From positions 61,333,628-61,397,627 of the forward strand of contig NC_133650.1 in assembly GCF_009905375.1 (NCBI RefSeq): a stretch of DNA of 64,000 nucleotides, written 5' to 3'. Of the stretch, positions 21,656 through 33,341 are shown piece after piece; position 1 is the first letter of the stretch; each line of letters opens with the position of its first letter. A program made the position numbers and the translations under genes. This DNA comes from Apium graveolens (lineage: Eukaryota; Streptophyta; Magnoliopsida; Apiales; Apiaceae). The notes beneath the pieces were generated by a model. That model did not search any database. It saw only the letters and a program-made list of their open reading frames with translations, and was not told the DNA's origin.

Positions 21656-22642
21656 ATGGTCCGGATCAAAGAGCTTGCTAAAAGGTATTTGACGTGTTAC
21701 TCGGGTACTTCGAGTCAGGAGAGTGATCCGGATTCTTCAGTGAGAAACTAGTCCCGGGTTGAGATGGGTAAGACAGATGTGACCTCCAACGAGATTATTA
21801 ATAGGTTCTGGGTTAAGAAGCTCCTGAATCGATCCATACCCTTTACTACGGAGGGCTATTGGATTGACGTGAAGTATCATTTCGTGACAAAAGCCCGGAA
21901 GTTCGAGAACTCCGTTTATTGTATGAGGATAAAGTATGTAAAACAGCCAAATGGTCACCCTGGGGTATACAATCAGGCAGATCTCGATCGTGCTTTTGCC
22001 GATATGACCATAAGTAAGGATCACTATGCCATGAAAGACTTTTTTGCTGGAGCGGATCCGGTTGAGATGGATAAGGTGGTTCGGGCAACCTTCCAGCTGA
22101 CCCCGGACACTGAGTGGAGATGGCCGAAATCTCACGAAAGGATCTACCATAGACTAGCTGACGACTTTGTCCCAATTTGGATGGAGCATCTCAGGTCTAT
22201 GTGGAATTCCATATGTCATATATTTGTGAAGCACCTTTGCAAGCATGTTTATAAGATTTCTCCTATGTAGATTACTCCAAATGGGATCAAATCTATGACC
22301 TGGTTTATAGCCTGTTGCAATAAGTCCGGGTATCATCCAACCTTAAAATTATTCCACCAACTCTTTTATTTGTCTAAATCGAGTCAGGAGCCTTTCTATG
22401 AGATCCGGTTTAGAGCTGCTGAGTGGGGGCTCGGTCCGGGTAGGTCCAAGCTGGTTATGCTTCAGTCCTCCCTGAAGCATTGGAATGGGGAGATTATTTT
22501 ATTTAAGGGTATGGATTTGGCCTATCTTCCCTACTTCACTCTAGAGGGGATTGAAACCAAGTTTCACCCCGTTGTACTTGAGGGTGAGGCTGTGGATCAG
22601 ATTTGCGCTTTTTGTGATTTTATCGGGTATCAACTTACCTGA
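21656..22642 (+). pseudogene. Tat-B antisense ORF, N-terminal domain (exon 1)
   Basis: One continuous reading frame from ATG 21656 (MVRIKELAKRYLTCYSG) to TGA 22640, broken by two in-frame TAG codons (21749 and 22268). It contains segments such as RIYHRLADDFVPIWMEHLRS, SGYHPTLKLFHQLFYLSKSS and LKHWNGEIILFKGMD. These have the same overall character and position as the globular domain of the Tat-A antisense protein (the transposase_28-like class of Tat extra ORFs). No catalytic motif is recognised. Two stops in an otherwise uniform frame indicate recent decay of a once-coding sequence. Confidence 0.7.
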
Positions 22643-22850
22643 GATACTTTCTTGAATCACAATACACTTTTCAATTTTATGTGTAAGTATTTCTTTTGCT
22701 TTTACTTGGTTTATTTTTGTTTGTTGTATACCTGGTTCTTGTTGTGGTTTTATGCTCAGGTCTTTTGAACTGCTCCTATCCGGGTCCTTTGTATTGTTAT
22801 TCCCGGCTCATCTTTTCTACTCTGACTTGGTTTTATTTATTTTCTTTCAG

Positions 22851-23800
22851 GTTTGCCTCACTATAATTCAGTTTAACGTTGCTATCATGTCTTCTTCTGC
22901 TTATGATGTTGCTTTCAACAACCTTGGACTTGCTCTCAAAACGAAGAGTATTGTAGGTGCTGGATCAGGGTCGGCTGATGCTAAAGGGGGCATCGAGTCC
23001 TCTTCTCCCCAGAATGAGGTGAATTCGGGTGCCAAACCAATGAATGTTGATCCTCTTGTTCAGGATATTCCTGATGATGACGAGCCCCCTCGTAAAAAAA
23101 TAAGAAAAGCTTGGGTTCCAAGCCTCTCCGGGGTAAGACAATTATTGCTAACAAGGTTGTTTGTGATTCCGAGGGGAAGGGTCTGGATGGAGAGCCAGTG
23201 AAAGTGAGAACCGAAATGCTAATCGACCTTGCTAACTTCATGTCTAACATCCCGGCTGATGATGATTATGATGGGATGGATGGATCCGGGTTTGCTGCAG
23301 CCTTTAAGAAGGGTACCGGGCATTGGGGACAGGTACGTTGATCGTTTATTGCTTTTATTATACCCGGGTACTGTTCTAATTTTTGACTTGGTTATTCTTT
23401 CTTTCCTTCTAATAGTTAGGAAGTGCTATTACTTTTTGCTCTGATATAGCCTTCAATAAGGTCTGGGAGGCCAATAGAAAAACTGATTCTGAGAAGGACC
23501 GGGCGTATAACTTGAAAAATGAGTTTGATGAGGCCCGGGAGGGTTTTAAAACTGTTGAAGACAGGTTGAAGCGTCAAATCAAAGATGAGAAGGCCCGGGC
23601 ATATGGGCTGGAGAAAGAGCTTGAGAGAGTTGAAGGTTGATTTGGCGGCTAAGGAAAATCTCGATAAGGATGCTATCATTGCCGAGTTCAAGGCCAGTGA
23701 AGAATATGGCATGGTTGTTGCTCAGGTCGGGGCCCCCGATGTGCAAAGAGCCTGGTTTTTTGTTGAAAGGCATATCAAGACAGAAACCGTTACAACCTAG
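22851..23800 (+). pseudogene. Tat-B antisense ORF, C-terminal part (exons 2-3: acidic/NLS linker and coiled coil)
   Basis: Exon 2 starts after TTTCTTTCAG (22850) and encodes a serine-rich stretch, then DIPDDDEPPRKKIRK, a likely nuclear-localisation cluster matching the DIPDKEDVPSKRQKT segment of the Tat-A antisense protein. The frame shifts at an A-run near 23095, continues through DLANFMSNIPADDDYDG, and ends at a CAG/GTACGT donor at 23331. Exon 3 starts after TTCTAATAG (23415) and encodes a charged coiled coil (AFNKVWEANRKTDSEKDRAY, LKRQIKDEKARAYGLEKELE). A second frame change near 23630 leads to the final segment ending at 23800. This is the same architecture as Tat-A in a strongly diverged sequence. 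Confidence 0.65.
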
Positions 23801-24040
23801 CAGAGCTTCATTCAAGAATTCCTTGTTACCAATACTGCTATTGAAGAGGGGAATGGAGAGTCAGGTCCCTTTTGATGGTCCTTCTCCCAGTTTTCTCTAG
23901 ATTTATCCCGGCTTTGTAAAGCTGTAAGGGCTGTGCCCGTGTAATTATTTATTTTCTTGTACTTTGTTTATTGTGGATGATGTTTGACTGTTGACTTGGC
24001 CGGATTGGTTTTCAATCCAGATTGCTCTTTTATGGATTTG
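23801..24040. other. Tat-B spacer after the antisense ORF
   Basis: T-rich non-coding sequence leading into the second tandem array. It probably holds the 3' end of the antisense transcript. No specific site is recognised. Confidence 0.4.
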
Positions 24041-25275
24041 ATTTCATTTGTCAATGTTAATTGTTAAGTAGCACATTTGCTTTATAATGCTTTTTATACT
24101 TAGAAAATGCTCTAAGTAAAAAATTTTATTATTTTCAACCTGAGTATAAAACCATGGCCGGATTGATTTTGGATTTTTATGCTTCTTTATACTTAGAAAA
24201 TATTTTAAGTAACAAATTTAATTGCTTTCAACCCGGGTATGCAACCATAACCGGGTTATTGTTGGCTTTTTATGTTTTTGTACTTAGAAAATATTCTAAG
24301 TAAAAATTGATTGTTTTCAACTCGGGTATTCAACCATAGTTGGGTTGATGTTGGATATTTATGCTTTCTGTACTTAGAAAATATTCTAAGTAAAAATTGA
24401 TTATTTTCAACCCGGGTATGCAACCATAGCCGGGTTAATGTTGGCTTTTTATGCTTTTTGTACTTAAAAAATATTATAAGTAAAATTTGATTGCTTTCAA
24501 CCCAGGCATGACACCATAGCCGGGTTGATGTTGGCTTTATAATGCTTTTTTTACTTAGAAAATATTCTAAGTAACAATTAATTGTTTTCAACCCGGGCAT
24601 GAAACCATAGTCGGGTTGATGTTGGCTTTATAATGCTTTTTGTACTTAGAAAATATTCTAAGTAACAATTGATTACTTTCAACCCGGGCATGACACCATA
24701 GTCGGGTTGATGTTGGCTTTATAATGCTTTTTGTCCTTAGAAAATATTCTAAGTAACAATTGATTGCTTTCAACCCGGGTATGAAACCATATCCGGGTAG
24801 ATGTTGTCTTTAAAATTTTAATTTTTTTTGTACTTAAAAAATATTCTAAGTACAATTGATTGCTTTCAACATGGGTATAAAACCATATCCGGTTTGATGT
24901 TGTCTATATAATGATTTTTGTACTTAAAAAATATTCTAAGTAATAATTGATTGCTTTCAACTCGGGCATGACACCATAATCGGGTTGATTTTGGTTTTAT
25001 AATGCTTTTTGTACTTAGAAAATATCCTAGATAACAATTGATTGCATTCGACCCGAACAAGAAACCATAGTTGTGTTTATGCTGGCTTTATAATGCTTTT
25101 CGTACTTAGAAAGTATTCTAAGTAAAAAAATGATTATTTTCAACCTGGGTATGAAACCATAGTCGGGTTGACATTTGCTTTATAATGCTTTTTGTACTTA
25201 GAAAGTATTCTAAGTAAAAAACTATTTTTTTTCAACCCGGTTATGAAACCAGAGTCGGCTGGATGTTTGTTTTTT
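24041..25275. repeat. Tat-B tandem array 2 (about 91-bp unit, about 13 copies) with two conserved hairpins per unit
   Basis: The landmark TCTAAGTA or its variants recurs at about 24111, 24203, 24295, 24385, 24475, 24566, 24657, 24748, 24845, 24935, 25025, 25117 and 25209, giving a period of 90-92 bp with one slightly longer unit. Each unit carries two inverted repeats: TACTTAGAA-AATA-TTCTAAGTA, and CAACCCGG...CCGGGTTG around GTATGAAACCATAG. The array lies between the antisense ORF and integrase. Tat and Ogre elements are known to carry variable tandem repeats in this region. Confidence 0.9.
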
Positions 25276-25429
25276 TAATAATATTGGTTTAAAACAATTT
25301 GTAATTGAAACAGAAAAATTCTTTTCAATAATCTCAAATTTTCTTCATACAAGAAATTTAATCATAAAGCGGTTTCTTGCCATAGGCTACAAGTTTTTGG
25401 CTGCTTTTGTTGATTTTTATTTGTCACTG

Positions 25430-26473
25430 GTAGAACTTTCTGAGCCTGAGTCCATGCCAGGTGTAGGGGATCTTAGATTCATCCATATTCATTAGCTTGT
25501 AAGTATCTGGCCTTAATACTTCTTTCACCTTATATGGCCCCTCCCACTTAGGAATTAGCTTTCCAGTATTTGGTAGGATTCGAGGCCTCTATGTCTCGAA
25601 GTACCAGGTCTCCAACTTGAAAGATTTTGACCCTTGACTCTTTGCTGAAGTGCTCCTTTATTTTCTCCTTTTATTTCTCCATACTTGTTATAGCTTGGTC
25701 TCGAACCTCGTCAATAAGCTCAATGTTTTTTCTGAGTCCATCCTCGTTAGCTATTTCATCGAAGTTGATTGCTCGGTGAGAAAGGGATCCCACTTCGATG
25801 GGTAGCATTTCTTCCATTTCATAAGCTATCTTGAAAGGGGTTTCTTCTGTGCTTGTCCGGGGACTAGTCATGTAGGCTCATAACACACTAGGCAACTCTT
25901 CCGGCCACTCGCTCTTGCTTTCTCTAAGCCTCTTCTCAATGCCTCGAAGAAAGGATCCGATTTGTGACTTCTACTTGTCCGCTTCCCTGAGCGTATGCTA
26001 CTGACAAATTCTTTTATTTGATACCCCACTCTTGGATAAAGGTATCAAATTTTGACCTGACAAACCGTGGTCCATTATTTGATACCAGGACTCACGGGAT
26101 CCCGAACCTCATCAAGATATTATCCATGAACTTTATGCAGTCTTACTGGTTGATGGTTCTCATTCATTCGCTTCTACCCATTTAGTCATATAGTCGATTG
26201 AAACCAACAGGTACCTCAGATCTCCTCTAACCCGTAGAAAGGGTCATGATATCTATCCCCCAAACAGCGAATGGGATTGGTGATAGGACTGAGGAGGGTA
26301 GGACTGGGCCGAGCCGGGATATATTGCTGAAGAGTTGGCATTGGTTGCATTTTTTCACAAATTTAATAGCATCTTGGTGAATGGTTGGCCATTAAAAACC
26401 ATGCCTTGTGATCTTGTGAGTCGGGGCTGGGTCGACACATTTCAGGATAGGGGAGGAGATGGTCTGGCGATAG
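25430..26473 (-). pseudogene. Tat-B integrase (decayed)
   Basis: Minus-strand translation gives integrase C-terminal phrases (SPRTSTEETPFKIAYEMEEM, PIEVGSLSHRAINFDE) at 25871-25671. Further right, near 26250-26370, it gives the zinc-finger and core start (FVKKCNQCQLF, FAVWGIDIM). Frames change repeatedly and no long ORF remains. The SIRE-1 element is inserted upstream in the same pol gene (target duplication at 26474-26478). Confidence 0.7.
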
Positions 26474-26478
26474 AGTAG

Positions 26479-27553
26479 TGTTAGGAATATGTGTATTAGT
26501 TTGATGATAAGTTAAACAAAACACTTAAGTAGAAATCTAGTGTTTGTAGCCTCAACGGATATGACCATTCTGGCAATCCGTTGATGGAGTAGCTTTACTT
26601 AGAAATAAGTTTAGTATTGTAGCACATTTCAGTTTCTGTATTTAAGTTATAATTCTTAGATGATTGTGGGAAATTATAAGTCATGTTGACTACTAGTGGA
26701 TATGCAAATAGGAGGGCTAATTATAAATATTTCATGCCTTGTAATTTTGTATAAGTGAAGTAGTATCAACTGATAAATTAAAGGCCTTCAACGGATGAGA
26801 AACAAAGCTTCAACGGATGTCTCTAAAGCTTCAACGGATAACATCCATCAATGGATGAGTGCATCAACGAATAAAGCTTCAACTGCTAATGCATCAACGG
26901 ATAAAGCCATCAACGGATGAAAGCTTCAACGGATGCTCAGTTCAATAGCAGTTGACAGTGACAATTCATAAGATGACAGAGGCACATGGGTTGACAGAGA
27001 CAATTGGAATGTGGTAGCCTCTTGGAGGAATCAAGAAAATGCAGCATTTCCATTCTGGTGCAAACAAGGAAGTATTCAAAGATTCACAGATTATCCTAGA
27101 TTGCATTGGATAGAGAAATGAAGAAGAAACATGTAAAGAATCTTTTTAATTGTATTTGTACTTTTGTCTTCACTTGTAAACTTGGTGATATATAAACCAA
27201 GTTGCAGCTAGTAATTAGATGGTGAATTTTCCAGAGCTGTTTAGAAAAACATAGAGAGAAAATCATCTAGTTTGTACTAGGACGCAGCTATGATCAATTC
27301 ATTTGAATCACAGATTTTCTGAAATACACATCTCTGGTGGAACAACAAATCCACCAGAAAAGTTTTTAAAGCCTTTGTGTTCTTTACATAGGTGTTTTGA
27401 ATATATATCTTCCTGCACCTGCCCAAAGCAATTCACACACAATTGTTCATCAAAACACTTAGCCTTTGAAACTGCTCAAAACTTGAAAAAGTTTTGAGAT
27501 TTACATTCAACCCCCCTTCTGTAAATCTCATTGTTAGTTCCTTGGGAATAACA
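26479..27553 (+). repeat. SIRE-1 5' LTR
   Basis: A 1,075-bp LTR (TGTTAGGAAT ... GGGAATAACA). It has a TATA box (TATATAAA, 27189-27196) and a dense cluster of CAACGGAT words (eight within 26789-26934, plus an inverted pair at 26553/26576). Downstream of the TATA box lies an inverted repeat CTGGTGGA...TCCACCAG near 27332. Confidence 0.9.
27189..27196 (+). promoter_or_regulatory. SIRE-1 LTR TATA box
   Basis: TATATAAA, 255 bp downstream of the CAACGGAT cluster and about 365 bp before the LTR end, in the position of the U3/R boundary. It is also present in the 3' LTR (about 54310). Confidence 0.6.
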
Positions 27554-27555
27554 AT

Positions 27556-27567
27556 TGGTATCAGAGC
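27556..27567 (+). promoter_or_regulatory. SIRE-1 primer-binding site
   Basis: TGGTATCAGAGC, two bases after the LTR, complementary to the 3' end of initiator tRNA-Met. This is standard for plant copia elements. Confidence 0.9.
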
Positions 27568-27613
27568 AAGCTCTTAACTTACAAAGAGTTTAAAGATCTA
27601 TTCTACTAACATC

Positions 27614-28972
27614 ATGAGTAAGAAGGATATTGGTGTAAAGATTCCAATCCTGGAAAGAGATAATTATCATCACTGGAAAGTGAAGATGCATCTACATCTT
27701 CTCTCTCAAGATGAAAGCTACATCAACTACATTGAAAATGGTCCTCACATCCCTCACAAGGTGGCCACAACTGCAACTTCCACAGTTGCTATTGGGCAGT
27801 CTATTCCCAAGCCAAAAGCAGAATGGACTGATGAAGATATTGAAGAAGTTCACAAGGACAAGAAAGCCATGAACATTTTGTTTAATGGCCTAGATCAAGA
27901 TATGTTTGATAATGTCATTAACAGCCAAACTGCTAAGGAAATTTGGGATACTGTGCAACTTATATGTGAAGGTACTGAACAAGTTAGAGAAAACAAAATG
28001 CAGCTTCTCATTCGACAGTTTGAATATTTTCATTTTGAAGAAGGAGAAACACTGAATGATACCTTCAATAGATTTCAGAAACTGTTGAATGGATTGAAGC
28101 TGTATGGCAGAGTGTACCAAGTCAAGGATTCCAACTTAAAATTTCTGAGGTCTCTACCAAAGGAATGGAAGCCTATGACTGTTTCACTAAGGAATTCTCA
28201 AGATTATAAGGACTTCACACTTGAAAGATTATATGGAATTTTGAAGGCCTATGAACTTGAGATGGAGCAAGATGAGCTGTTGGAAAAGGGAAAGAGAAAA
28301 GATGGATCAGTTGCACTTGTAGCTGACAATGAGAAGACTGAAGCCAGGAATGAAGAAAAGACAATGCCAAGTCTCAAAATTGGCACAAGCAAATCAGAAT
28401 CAAGCAAGGGAAAGGAGCAAGTTGCCGAGGTTGAAGATAGTTCCAGTCAAGATGACTCTGATGATGTTGATGAACATCTGGCTTTTCTGTCCAGGAGGTT
28501 TGCAAAGATGAAATTCAAGAAAAATGCTAAATTCACTAAGTCAAACAAGAACATGGTGGACAAATCTAAGTTCAAATGTTATAACTGTGGCATAAGTGGA
28601 CACTTTGCAAATGAGTGCAGAAAGCCAACCTCTGATAAGAAGAAATTTGAGTAAGTGGATTACAAAAAGAAATATTTCGATTTGCTCAAACAAAAGGAAA
28701 GAGCTTTTCTGACTGAGGATGATTGGGCAGCGGATGGAGCCAATGAAGATGATGATATGAAATATGTCAACCTAGCCCTGATGGCTAATTTTGATGAAAA
28801 TGAAACTAGTTCATCAAGCAACCAGGTAATTACTACTGACCTCTCTCAGCTTTCTAAGATTAAATGTAATGAAGCTATAAATGATATGTTCAATGAATTA
28901 TATCATTTGCGTGTTTCCCTTAAATCACTAACTAAAAAAACACAAGAATTAAAGAAAATAATTTGTTTTTAA
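27614..28972 (+). pseudogene. SIRE-1 gag
   Basis: An ATG at 27614, 47 bp after the primer site, opens a 346-codon frame. The start MSKKDIGVKIPILERDNYHH is followed by the copia gag domain (WKVKMHLHLL, FDNVINSQTAKEIWDTVQLI, RQFEYFHFEEGETLNDTFNR) and a CCHC knuckle CYNCGISGHFANEC. A TAA at 28652 interrupts the frame, which continues unchanged for 105 more codons (YKKKYFDLLKQKERAFLTED) to 28972. Gag forms the virus-like particle and binds RNA. The single stop suggests modest age. Confidence 0.85.
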
Positions 28973-29704
28973 GTGATAGGAATGCTGTGTTAGAAGTTAA
29001 GGTAATTGAGCTTGAAAAGATTAAAATCAAATGCTTATCTGTTAAAAGTGAACTAGAAGAATCTGTTAAGAAAGTAGAAATTCTTTCTAAACAATTAGAA
29101 CGTGAACAAGATGTTATAAAGGTCTAAAAAACATCTAGGGATGTTAGTGCTCAGATTGTCAAGGTTCAGGGAATTGAATCACTCTGTGAGAATGCCTGGA
29201 AGAAAAACAAAAAGGAAGTAGAATTAATTGATGGATTATTAATGAATGTGGAATCAACGAATGATGAAAGTTATCTGTTGAAGGAAGAAAAGGAGCATCC
29301 GTTGAAGGCTCATCAATTAAAACAGGCAAGTGATTCTAAAAGGAACAATTTCAAAAATCTCAATAAGAAGTTTGGTTCAACTTCCAAGAACTTTGTCAAA
29401 GAAGAAGCTAGCACATCCAAAGATGCCAGTAAGGTGAATATAGGACACATGACTTTAGATCAGTTGAAAACTAAGCTTAAGATGGTTGAGGATAAAAAGG
29501 AAACTAAAAGGAAATCTAACAGAAATGGGAAGGTAGGGATTAACAAACACAACAATTACACACCTGATAAGTATGCTCCTAGAAAAAGTTGTGTGCATTG
29601 TAAAAGTGTCAATCATCTATCTGCTAACTGCAAGTCTGTTAAGAATTCTCCCATGCCTTTAACTCCTTCCATGCCTAACATGTCTATGTCACCTCTGCAT
29701 GCTA
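28973..29704 (+). pseudogene. SIRE-1 gag C-terminal region, second zinc knuckle (5' of the Tekay-1 insertion)
   Basis: A coiled-coil, lysine-rich region (LEKIKIKCLSVKSELEESVK) shifts frame near 28970 and is stopped once at 29127. It then gives a 155-codon frame containing a second CX2CX4HX4C knuckle (CVHCKSVNHLSANC). The frame is cut at 29704 by Tekay-1 and resumes at 45844. Confidence 0.75.
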
Positions 29705-32700
29705 TGTAATATCCGGGATATATCGTGTAATTATTTTTATTAATAAATAATTATTATATGTGTTCAGTATCTATTCTGTGAATTATGTGTTAAGTGTTAA
29801 ATGTGTTTGGATGTTTAAAAATATTATTAATTGAGTATTTTAATTTTTATATGTTCAAAATAAAATATAGATAATTGTCATATCTTCCTAATTATTTTTA
29901 TGTTGATTTATGGATTTATAAGGATCATATGAAATTTATAAAATCTTTTTCCGAGTATTTAAAATCTATTTTATAAAAATGGGAACCAACCGACGTCATC
30001 CGTTGTTACGTTTTTGGAACCCGAAACTCTTCCAAGAACTCCTTCCTAACCTAATTGTAATATTCCAAGCATATTCCTTGTTTCGACTTTTTCGATCTAG
30101 CGTACGGTTTGTCCTGCGCGGGTCCCGGCGCAACATTTTCGATATAATATTCGTTTCGGTAAATCAATAAAACTTGTATTTTCGATAAACGGGAGCTTTT
30201 TATTAAACTATCCCAATTATCACCTCGTAGTACGTGTAACCAGGCGCTGAGACCAAGACCGCAGTACAAATTGTACTGATTTGGATAACTGTCCTGAAAA
30301 CCGATACCGTTTGGATCAGTTTTTTTAAATAAACGTACTGTTTTATATCCGGAATGATCCAAAGGGATACTAATTTTCCGTAATTATGAATAGCCTTTTC
30401 CCGTATTTTATTTCGTATCAAAATCATTTGCAGACAGTTAATTATATAATTTTCCAGAGAAAAACCCTATATTCATATAATCTTCCGAGAATCAAACAAC
30501 AAAACGAAGGTGTTATTGATATCTGTTTTCAAAGCTCGAGTACTCAATCCAAAGGTCTTGAGGTGTTCTATCAGATTCTGTGTTCCAAATCATTGCAGAA
30601 ATCAAGGTTTATTTTCTGAAAATTTATTTATTTTCGAATTATTTTTATTAAAAATATGAATTTTTGTTCGGATGATTGTTTGTATGATTTGATGATTGCA
30701 TGTTGTAGAGCTTGTTTTCCTGATGATTTTCATATGTCATACGTCTGATTTGGAGTTCAATAACATGCTCAAAAGTGGGTTTAATTCTCGAATTTTAAAA
30801 TTAGGGTTTATAACCCGTATGAATGTTTTCAATTGAAATTTGGGGCTTTTTGATTTAGGGGTTATTAGCTGTTGATTTATAGTGGATTATGTTCCTTATG
30901 AAATTTACAATCGATTGGTATATAGCTCGTTAACAGAGGATTCTTGAATCGTATGGAGTTGTCTTTTTAAATTTTCGATGTTTCGCCGGAAACCGGCGAT
31001 GTTCTTGGCCAATTTCCAGCCAAGTCTGGGGTTATTAATATGTTTTGATTGCATGAATCGATTCCTGGTTGTCTGTAGATGTGATCTGGAGCTTGTTGTG
31101 AGGTGAGGGTGCCGAAATCGTGTTCTCCGGCCACCCCTGTATTTTCCGGCGACGGGGGTTGTAAAATTGCAGTTTGGTACCTTATCTTTTGGGGAAGAAA
31201 CAGTTAGGTCCCTGAGGTTTCCAGAACTTGCAAATTTTGGATTCCTGTTTTAAAAATATTTAAAAATCATATTTCCTATTTATTTTAATTATAAAAATTC
31301 GATTTTAATTTCTGAAAATTCAAAAATTATTATTTTAATTCCAAAAATTATTTTTAATTCAAAAATAAATCTGAATTAATTAGTTAATTAATTTCAGTTA
31401 ATTTTTAATTGATTAATTGGTCAATTAATTCGAAAATTGATTGATTAATTGATTTAATTAATTATTAATTGATTTTAATTAATTATTTAATTAGATTTAA
31501 TTACTTAAAAATGATTTAAAAATTCCGAAAAATAGTTTCGAGCTTTAAAATATTATTTTAAATTATTTTTAAGGCTCGATAATTATTATGAAATTGTTTT
31601 GAAGCCAGAATTGGCCAACCGAACCCTATTTATTACTTCAAAATTGATTCAACGATCTATTTTAATTCCGAAAAATGTTTTAAAAATCATTTTTAATATC
31701 CAAAAGCCTATTTATGACCCGAGACTTCTTTGTAAATGATATATCATTGATTAAGTGACGTGTTATGTGTTATATGTGACTTGTCGGTTAACTGTCAGTC
31801 TATATATTCGATGTTTACTTGTTTATTGCATAACTTTCAATCCGTTAATCGGATTTGGGTGAAACGAAGGGTAGATAGAAGTATGTGCCGAATAGAATCG
31901 TATGAGTTAAATATTGATAGATGCTTATGATATGTGAGCAGATGAGGCAAGGCGTAGGAAAGGGAAACAGATAGTCAAGGAGTAAGACAGTGGTGATTAA
32001 GAGCAAGTGCAGTGTAGTAAGCTAGTACCAGGCAAGTGTTCTGAACTTTCTCGAGATATTGTAGTAATTGATATTCCTGTTGTATATTGCAAGTGCTTTG
32101 AAGCACTGAACCCTAAACCTTGATTCCAGTTATTGATCTTGAGTCGTAAACCTGATTCTTTCTAGACCATTGATTGTTGTATACCTAAATACGAACCTCA
32201 AATATACGATACTACTCCACAAATACATACAAACTAAATATTAAACATTGAACCAGATTGCTTACACATTCAAACCATTGTATCTTATGCTTTAAAAGAC
32301 CAAATCCTTGGAACCCTGAAATGTTGATTCCTTTTTTATCCAATTCTTTCATTACCTAAAGTCAAGCTTTGGAAATGCCATATTGTTCTCTACACAGATT
32401 GAAACCATTTTCATTATTGAACGTCCAATGTTGTTAATGATCCTGTTTATTGTTTATTACTGCTTATTCTGTTATTCTGGTAGAATTGGATTGTTTTTAT
32501 AAAATTGTGGACCAGATTCATGGTCAGACCATATAATGGTCAAGTTAGGCCAATGTGTGCCTTGGATCCAGTAGTTAGAGCAGTGCTGTGTGCTCTGCTC
32601 GAGGTTAGTGCGTGATTGATCAGCAGCCTAATCTTGGTTTTTAAAATGAAAATATAATATCCAATTCTAAATCATAATCCATTGTTCACTTGATATCATA

Positions 32701-33143
32701 ACCATATTTCCCTGATGATCATTATTCTCAGTTTTGTCATTGTGACTTACTGAGCTAGTTAGCTCATTTGTGCGATGTTGTTTATGTTCTTTTCCAGTTA
32801 AGAAGGAACCGGTTGGTACCGAGGATCCCCAGTCCAGCGCGAGAGCTAGGGGTTCAGGTTGATCGAGCTAGGCTAGTAGGCTTCTTTTGGGATAATTTGA
32901 GTTTGTAAAAGTTTGTAATAATGTTTAATACTCAGTTCTGAGTTTGGAATAGTTGGGATTTGAACGTTTGTAATATAAGTAGGTGTGTTTGGCTTGTGTG
33001 CATACTTTAACTTGTTGCGGTACGTGGTAGCTGGTAAGTAGGATCACTGCATATTATTATTATCTTTATTATTGTTATAAGCAGGTTATTAATAAGGTGT
33101 ATGTGGACCCCAAACTTCTGACCCGGGTTTGGAGGGCGCCACA
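29705..33143 (+). repeat. Tekay-1 5' LTR
   Basis: A 3,439-bp LTR, TG...CA. The A/T-only palindrome-rich tract at about 31370-31510 (TTAATTGATTAATTGG) is a conspicuous low-complexity block. The TATA site reads TATGAATAG (30385-30393) where the 3' LTR and the solo LTR read TATAAATAG. It carries no gene: an antisense 103-codon frame (30051-30362) is shared with the 3' LTR simply because the LTRs are copies. Confidence 0.9.
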
Positions 33144-33147
33144 GGTT

Positions 33148-33159
33148 TGGTATCAGAGC
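33148..33159 (+). promoter_or_regulatory. Tekay-1 primer-binding site
   Basis: TGGTATCAGAGC, five bases after the LTR, complementary to initiator tRNA-Met. Confidence 0.88.
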
Positions 33160-33341
33160 TACAGGTTATAAGTCACTGACACAAGCCTAGGTTAATAGGA
33201 ATGGGTAGAGGGTTAGGATTTGAAGTAAGAAATAGAAAGATAGAACGTCGAGAGGTTGAGTGCTTCGGTATAACAGGTATTAGTATAATTCACGTCATGT
33301 TTCGATATTCTTATATTGCGATATGATTTCAGATCGCAGCG

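Noticed and set aside
24041..25275. Possible CRISPR-like array
   Set aside because: Regular ~91-bp units with no unique spacers, inside a plant retrotransposon; it is an ordinary tandem repeat.
27303..27497. 64-codon frame in the SIRE-1 LTR, repeated at 54427-54621
   Set aside because: LTR duplicates; it overlaps the transcribed leader and shows no coding features.
30051..30362. 103-codon antisense frame in the Tekay-1 LTR, nearly identical at 39301-39612
   Set aside because: Conservation is explained by the two LTRs being copies of one sequence at insertion; no domain and no independent evidence of coding.
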